The translations under genes were made by a program, and so were the position numbers. DNA of 64,000 nucleotides from Toxotes chatareus (Eukaryota; Chordata; Actinopteri; Toxotidae). Under the pieces are notes generated by a model. The model searched no databases and was not told where the DNA came from. It saw only the letters and a program-made list of their open reading frames with translations. How positions within the stretch are numbered: position 1 is the first letter of the stretch; each line of letters begins with the position of its first letter. Below, one piece after another: positions 36,201 to 48,800 of the stretch. The stretch is from assembly GCA_016801885.1 (NCBI GenBank), contig CM028901.1:15139095-15203094 (forward strand). Direction: 5' to 3'.

Positions 36201-39200
36201 GTCTGCCATCCTTTCCCATTTTTCCAGGCTGACCCTGCAGGTCAGCAGATGAAACTGATCATTTACTGTCTTACAAATGTTTTTAGAGCTCAGACTGTAC
36301 GAACTGTATGTATATTCATGATGCTGCACGTCAAATGATTTTTCTTACTATCAAGCCTGGGAGACCCGGTGGTCCCTGGATTCCTTTGAGACCCTCTTTG
36401 CCCTAGTGAAAACACACAAATACAAACAGGTCACCGTCACAAAAGAATAAGAAATGATTAATGGCCACTATTACCACACAGCCTGGCTGACCTACATACT
36501 AGAGGGAGGAGGTTTGTACAATAATGACACATATAATACGTTTCTGAGGGGAAAGTACACATAGCTCAGCCTAACCTTTTCTCCAGGGGGCCCTGGGGGA
36601 CCAGCGGGGCCAGGTTGTCCATCGTTACCCTGCAGAGGAAAGAGGCGGTGTCAGTGGAGGTCAACAGAAATAGAAAGCCTGACTGTGAGACCAAATCCAA
36701 ACAAAAAAGCTTAGCATTTAGACCAATCTGAGTACATGTACAAAATGTACAACATGTAAAAAACAGAGAATTAGACAAGAAGAGTAACTCACAGGTGTAC
36801 CCATTAAGCCAGGAGCTCCTGGATGACCAGGGGGTCCTGGGTGACCCTGTTAATACATAATATGGAGATTGAAATATAATTATGCACTTTGTACCGGCAA
36901 ATATTTTAATTATCATTTCTTTAAACAGAGAGAAAGGAGGAAACGCGACAGTAAAATGCAAGACTCATAAGTCACAAATGATAAATGGACCTTTTCTCCT
37001 TTGTCTCCGGGGCCTCCAGGAGGTCCTCGATCACCTTTTATACCCTGTGGTGTGAAAGAAAGAAAGATTATATGAGATTTCACATTTCAAGAAAGCATCC
37101 ATCTGAAATACTATTTGTTAAATGAAAACAGAACCTCAAAATGTTCAAAATATTACCAAAGAGGAGGATGTAATATCTATATTGCTTTGGAAATGGTGTT
37201 TTAATCTTGAACTTTTCCTCCTATTATCTGAACCTTCTGAAGCAAAAAAAACTTGTTGACAAAAACAACTACTTAGTGTTTGGCCATTTGGGAGCAATAA
37301 GACTGCAGTTAGTGTGCAAACTTGCCTTTGTTCCGTCGGCTCCAGGGGGCCCTGGAGGTCCTGCTGGTCCCGACGGGCCCTGTAATGACACAGCAGAGCA
37401 TCAGTCTCTGTCCGGGCAGACAGCACAGAGCACTGTCACCGGGTCCTAATTGTTCACTGCTGCCCCCAGAGGAGGCCGAGCTAATGATGCAGAAAGAGCG
37501 CCTCCATCCGTCACACCAACTGTCACTGATGATGATAAAGGTGCAGCTCAGACCTCATGCATCACACAGGGCTAATATAGTGGAGAAGCACACTTTATAA
37601 TATCCTTTAAAGATGAGCTGAGTTATCATAATAGACTTTACATTAAAGGAGGAGTGAGGTTATGAACAATAATGATGGAATATTAAAGACTTTGTCATAC
37701 TTGGTAACCATCTTGACCATTTTTCCCAGGAGGTCCTGCGTGTCCTTTGTCTCCAGGGACTCCTGGAAGACCAGGTGGTCCAGGTGGACCTGCAGGGCAG
37801 TCTGAGCATACATCCTAAAAGACATGATTGTGATAAAGTGACTGATGTCAGCATCTAAACACAAAGTCCTTTCTCATTAAAGAGGAGTGGAAATGCTGCT
37901 TACCTTCAGATTTAGGTCAGAGAGGTCTGCTGCCTTTCCCTAAGAGACAGGAAGTGAAGAGTTAATCAGTTAGGGGCTCAAACTGCTATAACTCCACTCT
38001 TGGAACCTGACTGCAAGGGATTTGCTCCCATCTAGCCACAAGCACATCAGTTAAGTCCAACACTAATGATGGGCGATAAGGCTGGTGGTTTTCCAGTTCA
38101 TCCAAAAGGTGCTGGATGGGGTTGAGATCAGGGTTCTGTCATGTTCTTCCACACGAAACTGGACAAACCATTTCTTTATGGACCTGGTCTTTTGCATCAG
38201 GGTCATTGCCATGTTGAAACAGGAAAGGTCCTTCCAAAAAAAAGAGCTGCTACAAAGCTCAAGGCACACTGTTGTCTAAAATATCAGTGCACTAATATTT
38301 CCCTTAATTGGAACTATGGCTGCATTATTAAACAGGCTGCATACTGTCAGTTTCTTTTTAGCTGCAGCCAGCTGAAAAACACTATAATGTCTCAGCTCCA
38401 TGGAACTGAGGGGAACTGCAGAGTTTGATGATTATTATCTATGGGTTTGTTACTACAAGCGACAACTTTCACATTTTCACATTTCAGCCATTGTTTATTA
38501 TTGATCATACACAAAATGTTTAATGCAGCTTTAAGTTATTCAGCAATAAACCTAGTAAGTACTTTTTTGGAGAAAGATTATTGTTTCTAATGCATAATTA
38601 TGCTCCCCTTAGTGGACATGCCATATCTGAGCAAACAGCTGGAGAAGAAAAGATCACTTTTTATACAACCAATAGTTGAGTTAGAACTGGTTGCTCCCTG
38701 GCTCTGTCTGTACTTACAGGCTCTCCAGGTGCTCCCTTCTCTCCCGGCCTTCCTGGTAAACCCTGCAGTTGGAGCAAAGGCAATGAACTACATTTTTATC
38801 AATTGCAGATAAATTAATTATTGGATAAATTGTTATCCACCAAAATTAAGGTGATTATAGAAAGTTCAAATCCTCACGGGGAGGGAAGACAGATGGAGGC
38901 AAGATAGCAACAGAAGATTCGAAACAATGAGACATGAACATCAAAGAACTTACTTATCTATTAATCAGTAAATTAATACATTACTCGTTTTGGCACTTAC
39001 ATTGTGTCCTGCTGGGCCCTGAGGACCTGCAACTCCTGGTGGACCCCTCAAACCCTGAAACCCAGCAAAACACACATTAGAGAAACACTTCTGATTTGAT
39101 TTTGAATATTAAATATTAACCTTTTGAAAGTATTTACCGCAGGTCCAGGTTCCCCTTTAATTCCTGGTGAACCCTGTGAAGAACAAGCATTGTAAAATTT

Positions 39201-39826
39201 AGAAATGTGCAAATAAATACACTGTAGGTGGATAATATGCAGTAACCCACTGATGCTCATACCGGTGGTCCCACTTTGCCTTCTCCGGCTTGACCCCTGT
39301 CCCCTGGTAACCCTGGTTCACCTCGTGACCCTGGTTGACCCTGGAAGAAAAAAGCAAAGTTTACTTCACCGTCCTGCTCCCCAGATAATTTCAGTTCAGT
39401 CATAACGTTTGGCTAAGATTCTCACATGGCACAGAGACTGTGACATTCAGCAATGCCCGCTGATCCCAGAAATACCACTGTGTTTTTAATCTGTGATGAA
39501 AAAAAAATACAATCTGCAGTTGACATTTTGGTACTCAGAAGAGAAAACGTATTGGTGATGAGGGTGAGCGATTTGACACCATAAATCCAGCAAATGCCCC
39601 TGTCCAGCCTCTTCCATTCTGTGCCCTCGACATCAAGCTCGTCACAGCAAAGAGCCGGTCATAATCAGAGCAACGGTCACAGAGCGGTGGACATAGAAAT
39701 TGCTTTTCCTGCTTTCAACAAAAAATGAATTGTTTTTCTCATCTGTGCCAGGAAAAAAAGTTTTCACATCAACAAAAGAGCACCTGTGCATGATAAAAAC
39801 AAAACAAACAAAAAACCTCCGGCAAG

Positions 39827-39860
<34 letters not shown>

Positions 39861-42800
39861 GACTTTTTTGCAAACTTCTAAAATCACATTACCTTTGGCC
39901 CCGGGGGTCCTGAAATTCCCTGTGGTCCTGGTTCTCCCTGTAATATCACAAAAATAACATAAATCACATAACTGCTACTTAAACACTGGAATTAAGCTTC
40001 TTTTGAATAAATCATTCAGAGCTGAAAGTGTGCACAAGTTGCCATTCTTCTTCATGTACAGAACTGTTAGCGAGGCCTCGGGGCCGCACCTGGCAGCTGT
40101 AAAAAAACAGAACCGCTGAGAGCTAAATCTGTTGCGCTCCTGTGTTGGTTTAATGTGATATGTCTTAACAGTGTTTTTCCTGTTTGCTCCTGCCTCGTCA
40201 GCAGCACGGCCACATGTCTGGGCTAAAAAAAAAATGATGAAGAAGCTTGCTGAGCTGCACAGCAGCAGACTGTGCCTACTCAGACTCATTTTCCTCCCAT
40301 ACAGCCGGTCATATTGTGTAATGGTGCAGAATGTATTACAGGCACCGTAATGTTTACAAGCAAAACACATGGGGAATACAAGAGACTGTTAATGAGATTT
40401 CTATTAAGAATATCTGACTGTGAACTGATGAGAAGACAGATCATTAAATTATTGTTTCCTGACTCATAATCATTCACAGCACTACATTATGTTACCTTTT
40501 ACTTTTTCTAAGTTTCCCACTGTCATGTCTTATCACTGAAACCCCACAGACCTGATGGTTGGTAAGTCCTTAAAAACTTACCTTATTAGTCAGAAATGTA
40601 TTTTAAATTCTAGTACAGATGCAAAAGTTTCTAAAGATATCAAATATAATGCACATGCCATCAAGAATATCTGACTTTCATATTCAGTGAAAGACTTTGG
40701 AGCTGAGATTATGCTAGTGAGTTATGCTAGCAGTGGCTAATGTAGCCTCTTGCAGCTAGCCTCAATCTGAGATGAGGAGTGAGCCACAGAGGTCTGGTAA
40801 GCTGACTTCTTTCTAACTCCATACCAACTGACTCAATCATATCACATGACGCAATGAATCAGACTTCACACAGCTCCCTCTGGAGCCATACAAGGTTTTA
40901 TACAATTTTTTTTTCATGTATACATTAGGACTCACCAGAACTCTGATATAAACAAAAGTGTATTTCATTTTCAATCAGTTTCCCTTTAAAATGCCTTAAC
41001 CCCACATAATTTGCATTTCCCGTCACTCAAATGCAGTTAAACATCATTCAGCAAGTCTACAATAGGACTGAGGTACAATATGTTTTTAAATACAGTGTGA
41101 TGGAAAGAATATGTGCCTTACATTTTGCCCATCTTTCCCCTTCCCTGGTGGTCCAGGGGGTCCAGTCATACCAGGCTCTCCGGGTGGGCCTGCGGGACCT
41201 GCTTGTCCTGGTTTACCTGGTTCACCCTAAAATAAATATACAGAGATAACTTTATTGTCTCTCAAGGCTACAACAGGCACATCATCAGATGTCTTAGAAA
41301 CTCTTGTGTGAAACATTTATTACTCAGAATTCTATACAGTGGGTGGTTTCTACTTTTAATAGTAACTTTTAGACTAACTCCAGTGGCGTTCCATGTGTGA
41401 TACTGGTATTGTGGTGTTGTGTGTTATGTAACCCTGGCTAAGGGCATGGCAATGACATGGGAACAAACACAAATCACACATTTGAAAAATGTCACAGCAG
41501 TAACTTTGTGGAGAAGACAAAGAAAAGACAAAGACAGAGAACAAAGACAATGAAGAAGCCATGAGAGGCAGCAGAAGCTGCTCTGAATTGCTATTGTGAA
41601 ACTCCTACATGTAGCTGCTGCTGCAAGACTGAAATGAATTCAAAGACTTCTCTACTGAAACAATAATGGAGGACATACAAGGTCACTCCCTCTTCTCTGC
41701 AGTCTTATTTTCATTCTGCACTGCCAAAACTGTTCTGAACATTCTCTGAATACTTCCAAAATTACATCCAACCAAATATACCCATAGCCTTAAAAAAAAA
41801 AAAAAACAGGTGACTGACCTTGTCTCCTCTCTGTCCTGCTGGACCAGGAGGCCCAATTATGCCTGGTATGCCCTAGGTGAGAGATAAGTGTTGGTTTCAT
41901 ACTGAAGTGGTTTGTTATCACAGACATTATTCTTGCAGAAAGTCATAGGAAATGCAAGCAGGCATCAATGATTTGCACCTCAGGTTGATTTCAAAAGGTT
42001 TAGAAAAGACCTACCACATTCCCTGGTAATCCACGAGGACCTTGAGGACCAGCTATGCCAGGTGGACCCTAGAAGAAACACATCAGCCATTAAGGTAAAT
42101 AAATCTTCATTACTTGTGTGGAATGGTGAATCACACAAAATCAGACAGCTCACAGGGTCTCCAACTCGTCCTGTCTCTCCTGTAGGTCCAGTGTCACCTT
42201 TTGGACCCTGGAACGGAAACAGTTATTCAGAGGTATTCCTCTTAAAAGGACTGTATAGTAAAAGACGTAAGGGATCACGGGCATCTTACTGGTGCTCCAG
42301 GTGGTCCCTTAAAACCTTGTTCGCCAGGTAATCCTCTTGAGCCCTTCAGAGAAGACACATGAATAAACACGTAAATTTTAATGGTGCAGATGCCAAATCA
42401 GGTAATATTTCTTTTCAAGTATTCTTGTTAAAATTGTCATTTCATGCTTCAAACTCATAAGACATAAACTTAATGAAGTTTGTGCAATGAAGGTTGGAGA
42501 TAATAACAACTTCCGTGCATGAAGAATTACAATGATACTCTATGACAAAATTATTAAGTGAACTCCATCACCTTCATAGGGTACACTGGGAAACTCAAAT
42601 ATGACAGAAATACATGCATTTTTAAGTGTGTTTATTATAGTACATAACTTATTTTTTAATTTTTTTTTTTTCCAGTCAACATAATATACTGTATACTGTA
42701 CATCTATAAAGTGGATAGAGAATAAGGGCAGTGCATGACTGTCTCTTACAGTTTAATTTACTTAGCCAATTAAAGAAAGTCCCCAGAGCTCTCATATTTT

Positions 42801-45800
42801 AAGCAGGCTTGGTTCCCTCTCACCACATCAGATCTCTACTGACATCTAGTGGACTCCTCTGCATATTGCCACATGTGGATCTGGGCATCCGTTTTGGTTG
42901 AACTGAAGAAGAAAAGATCAGCAACAACATGAAAGAGGAAAACTCACCATCTCTCCTGGTTTCCCTTGATCTCCTTTCTCTCCCTTTTCTCCAGGTATTC
43001 CCTGGAAGTGAGAATAAACAATGCAATTAGAAGTTGAAATGAAAAAGAAATAGAAGAAGCAGTGGAAGATAAGAGGGAGAACAGAAAACAAAGAATCAGC
43101 ATTTGATTAATCTGTTTCAAACTCTATATAAATCTAGCACAGGTTAAAATCATAAACAAAAGCATATACAGTATATCATTCTGAAGTACAGACTAAATGT
43201 TAAAAGACTCACAGGTTCACCAGGCTCAGGAATGACATTTGCCACCTGTGAGGAAAAATCAGACAGAAGACAATAACTGACCACATCTGCCCTGAATGCT
43301 GAGTCAAACAGCATCACTTGCTTTATGCCTTTCATTGTGGCAATGATATATACTGCAGGGTTGCAACTGTACAGTATGTTAACATGCACACTAGAAAGAG
43401 CAGGAATTTTACTGACATTTCCTGGAGCTCCAGGCGGTCCCCTCGCTCCCACTTCACCCTGAGGCAAGAAACAATATGTTCACATTGTCTGCATACTAAT
43501 TGCCATATTACAGCTAATACCTTCAGCATGACCATCACTGAGACAGAGGGGGGATGACTCTGTAACTAATGTAACATGGTAGAGGGGATAGCAAGTGTAT
43601 TTATATAGCTCCGCTCAGACACAAGGCAATCTAAAGCATTTCACAGAGGCACAGAAATACATTGAAAACAAAACATTAAAAAGACATTAAAACTGAATTT
43701 GAAAGACAAATGAAACAGGGTAGTGCTTTGCAGAGGCATAGATTAATTAAAAACATCAAAAATAAGACATTAAGAAAACATTAAAATTGCATTTAAAGGA
43801 CAATACAAACAGATACAAAAGCAAAAACAAGCAAATAAATATTTCAAGATTAAAAGGAGGTTATATGTAATTTGGTAGCTGATAGATTCAACAGGACCTC
43901 AGGCATTCAGGTGGGGAACATAGAAACTAAAAGCTGACCTGATGGGTCTGGAGGCTTTGTAACATTCAAAGAAATCAGAGATGTATTTAGCCCTGAGACC
44001 ATTTATTGCTTTATAGACAAATAAGATTTTAAGATCTATCCTCTGACACAAACTATAAGCCAGTGATTTAAGGGCTGGTGTAATGTGGTCCACTTTCTTG
44101 GTGTTAGTGAGGATTCTGGCAGCAGCATTCTGGATGAGCTGCATCTGTCTGATGTATTTTTTACTATTACCTGTGAGGACATCGTTACAATAGTCTAGTT
44201 TGATGAAAGTAAAAGCATGAACAAGCTTTTGCAATGTTTTTAATTAGGTAGCAGGGTGATCTTGTTATTGTCTTTATGTGGCTGTTGAAATTTAGAACTG
44301 AGTCCCTAACTACACCAAGATCTCTGGTTTGATCTTTGGCGTTATAGATTCAAGGTAAGCATTGACTTTTAATCTTGCTTCTTTGGGGCTAAAAAAAAGT
44401 TATTTCAGTTATTTCTGTGTTCAGTTAAAGAAAATTCTGGGACATTCATTGACTTGTACAGTGCACTTAAAACAGCAAATTTAAGGGTCTCAGGCATTGT
44501 GACAAGGCAGCAGGTCGTAGGCCTAATGCGCTGAACAATTTCTGTCAAGGCTGCATAGTCTAAGGGGTGAACATGTGCCAAATTAACTACAGTAGACTAA
44601 TGCTGAGACATAGCCATTTTGCCTGAGACAGAATTATAGCTTATCTTATCCCCAGAATTTTATCTTTTGCATCTGTGAAAAAAAGATGCAAAGTCATTGC
44701 ATGACTTGGTGGATAACAGATCGGGAGGGACTGATGCTGTACAACATATTGAACATTTTTATTTACCTTGTCTCCCTTTTCACCTTTTGGCCCAACTGGT
44801 CCATCCAGTCCTCTTTCTCCCTGTGAAAGAGAGGCCAATATCAAAATTGAAAACATTTCACCAACCGCAGATTATATTTGCACATTAACGCGGCCAAAAA
44901 GAGGTCATATATTGGAAGTAGTAAATCAAGAACAGTGGCATTTTGGAACACCCAGCAGCCCTTGAAGGGGTCCCAGGAGGTTACCCAGCCAAATTAGGAA
45001 CAGTTAATTTCACTAGAGTTTATTTCAAGAGAAATTATTTCTGTTGCATAATAATAAAAGAGTGACCTTTAGAGGTTGAGTGCCCATGCACAGATGTAGA
45101 CAATATTCAATATTAAGTCAATAACATAGGACAATCTTGAAAATGGGCATATTCCTGGTGATGCTTGGTAACACGCATACACAGAGTCAGACCTACCGGA
45201 ATGCCCCTGTCTCCTCTTGCTCCATCAGCACCTGGCTGTCCAGGGGAACCAGCTTCTCCCTGTAAGAAAACATACATGTGACATGATAAACAAAACATGT
45301 TTCATCGTGTTAAAAAACAGAAACAAAAGAAAAAAACAACAGTAAGTCAACAGCTGTTGCACCCACTCTCTCTCCTGGAGGTCCTCTTGGTCCAGGTGGC
45401 CCTTCATCACCCTAGGGAGAAGATGCACGGACATTAAAATGTCAGATATGCATTTGGACATGCACATGCTATCTTATAAGCTGCATATGTCTTTAGTGGT
45501 GTGTTTCTGGGTAAGATTAAGTCACAGTACCTTAGGTCCAGACTTGCCGGGAAAACCATCTGCTCCACGCTCTCCCCTGGGCCCCTTCAGAGACACGAGA
45601 TTATGATTTAGATGTCATACTTTCAAGAAACCGTGTCTGCAAAAAACATTTCTCAGGTACTGTACGTTGTGAAAGGTAAATGCACAACAACACCGTTTAG
45701 ACACCACATTAAATTTAAGTACCAGAGCCATTATTCAAAATCATGAGTAGGGATGGCAAGAAGAGAATAGAAAAGTCACTCTAAAGGTCACACTGACCAT

Positions 45801-48800
45801 GGCACCATCATTTCCAGGAAGACCGTCCAGACCATCTTTACCAGGAAGACCCTTTGAAGATCAGTGACAAAGGTTTGACATTTAATGGTACGTCCAGAGA
45901 AATGACAACATAGATTAAACACCTGTGACTCAAAGTATCATTAATATCAATTCATGTTTGAGAATAAAGGGCAAACTCACAGGCTTTCCAGGTTCTCCGG
46001 GTTTGCCTGAAAATCCAATTTCACCGGGCAGGCCCTTCACGAAGGAAGAAGAGTTTTGTCAGCATGTTTCAATATTCTGTAACAGACATTATTTTACTGT
46101 CAAGCAAATTAGCTTATTTAACAATAACTGTTCGTTTTTGGTCACTTACTGGAGGTCCAGTGTGTCCTTGGTTTCCTGGTGGCCCAGGTGGACCCTGAGG
46201 ACCCTGCAAAATAAAAAAATAAAAAAATTATTGCTTGCTGATCAATTCATATTCACAAATTAAATCTTTTGATAGGCTTTTTTTTTTTTTTAATTAAAAC
46301 AAAAGAAACATTTAGTGTAAATTATATTCCTGAAATATTTACTTGCCAAATATGTTTAAAAAAAAACAGAAAAGAAAAACAATTTTGTTCATATGGACTT
46401 CCAGAATACACAGTGCGTCTCAGTACCAGCAAGCATACACTAGAGGGCAGTATTACAGTGGAGCGAACAGCTCATTCAACCTTGGACACCACTTGCAGAC
46501 AGGTGTATTTCTATTGTGCTTCAGGGAGCAGTTTGGAAAATTAATTGACATAACCTGTTGGTTTTAATCTAGCCTGTTTATTTTGCCTCTATTGAAACAC
46601 ATGGTGAAGACCCCTTTGAGAGAGCAGTTTGTGGTTTGTGGGTCACATCAAAGATTGAGCAGCCCACACAATTAAAATACTGAATGCATTCTGCTCAGTT
46701 CTCCTTGAGGTCATTGAGATACAATAAAACACAGTGACATGAGCTGTACAAACGAGTGTGTTACCAATATATATGTGAATTTTGTGTGCTATGATATTGA
46801 AACAGTTCTTACAGGAGGTCCGGGAAGGCCATCCACTCCAGGCAACCCACTTTCACCCTTCTTTCCCTGAAAGACGACAGATAAATTAAATTAAAAACCA
46901 CATTAAAACATTCAGCACATAAGGTGAGCTGTTTCCAGGGTTGAAGCTGCTACTCAGGATGCTGAGGTCATGTCCTCTGTATTTCAGCAACTATGGTATT
47001 GCAAATTTGGTTCACTTCCAGTATTTTTAACCTCAGCATTATTCATATAAGATTCAGAATTTCTCCACCAGAATTTGGCAGCATGGAGACAGCTTTATAA
47101 CAGCATTTAGACATTCAAGCTGGGAAACAAAACCGCAACACTATTTTACGAGTCCATAATTGAATATTTTCTTCGGAATTTTCCAGTTTGCAAACTGGTA
47201 CATATTATATGGAAAATAGAAAGTTCTGAGATGGTTATTTTGGTGGAAGTTTAACAAGTTGTTTACGAGCAGGTCTGCCCTACAAACCCGAAACATAGTA
47301 TACACACACTATATTTGGTCAGCACTGACTTATGACAAAGAACGGAACATTTTTCACATCTGTTGTAACATTTAAAAAAAAAATTATTATCCCATAAAAT
47401 TGTTTCCGTGTAAATTTCTGTGGGCCCGAGTAGCCGCCGTGGCATTTGTTGCATTCAACAGACAGCTAAAGCAAGAGAGCTAAAAGTAATGTAACTGTAA
47501 CTCTTAAGAGACTGGCAGTAACTTTGATTTCAACTTCTGACTCTACTGAAATATTTATAAATATATATTGGCATATTTAAAAATGTAATACACTGTGAAT
47601 TCAATTATTTGTTGATTTCAATATAAAAATTAATAGTAAACAGACACACTGAGCTTTACAGATAAATGTATGAACAATAAAGCTAAAGGAACACATTTTG
47701 TCTGTAGATGCTATGTTTTTCCTGTGCATTCACAGAAGCCTGTCACATCCCCAGAATACAGAAAAACAACAACAACAACTACAAAAAAAAACCAACACAC
47801 TGGTTGTGGCCCTTCATCCATCTTTTAAAAATAATTTTTCTTCATGTTTGTTCATGCAGTCTTTAGCTGGTCCCATTGTTCACAATCCAGCTCAGGCTGC
47901 CCTTAGCTGTCATATCAGGAAAAAGGTGAATAGACAGGCCTCAGCAGCGGTGACACAGACAGCTGATGAGAGCTTTGCTGCAGTGGAGGTGAGAGCAGCT
48001 CAATCTATACCATCTCAACCATGCAGCCAGCTCTATCATCGCTGGCAGCAGTGGAGACCACCCTATTATCACAGCTCTCAGCCTACCTTTACACCCCCCC
48101 CAACACACACACACACACACACACTCTCTCTCTCTACCTTGGCATCTTCAGCTGAGGTATAACAACCCTAAACCTTGAGAAAAATAGGTCAAGCTCCTCA
48201 CCACCTGTCTGTTTTTTAGGTTTCTCTTGAAGAGCATCCCGTGGTGCTGTAAAATGATTCAGAGGGACCTCCAGTGATATTACAAAACAAAACCAAAGCT
48301 GCACAGTGGGAGATTTTTCTTGATATTGAGGGATCGGAACCCAATGTGATCGCTTTATTCATGTTAATAAACTAGAAATCCCTCGATCTCTGAGAAGCTC
48401 GTCTGGCTAAGGACAAAGTGCATTCTGGTGCTAGAGGAGTCTTTGACTCGTAGCCAGGGGAGGTTTGGCTGGACTGTGCTGCCCAGCTGAGCAGCTGCAA
48501 ATGTTGATTCCAGAAAACCGCTGATGAGAAGTTAATTGCTCCCAGAAAAGAAGGGGAAGGGATGTCATTACCTTTGTTAATGTTTTGGAAGAACAAATTA
48601 TGTATAACCACTGTGTCTGTTTTAATTACAAACTCCTCTGTGATGGGACCAGTGTGGAGAGAGACAGAAGGAAAGGAATATGAGAGACAAGGGATGGTTT
48701 CTGTAGATAATTCTACATGCACTGATAACAGCTACAGTATCAGCTCCAATTAGCTTGGAGAATAAATATCAGTCATATCCTAAATAATCCCCCTGAAACA

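Noticed and set aside
47698..48162. 154-codon plus-strand frame
   Set aside because: Low-complexity composition running into an AC/CT microsatellite, with no recognisable domain, inside a col22a1 intron.
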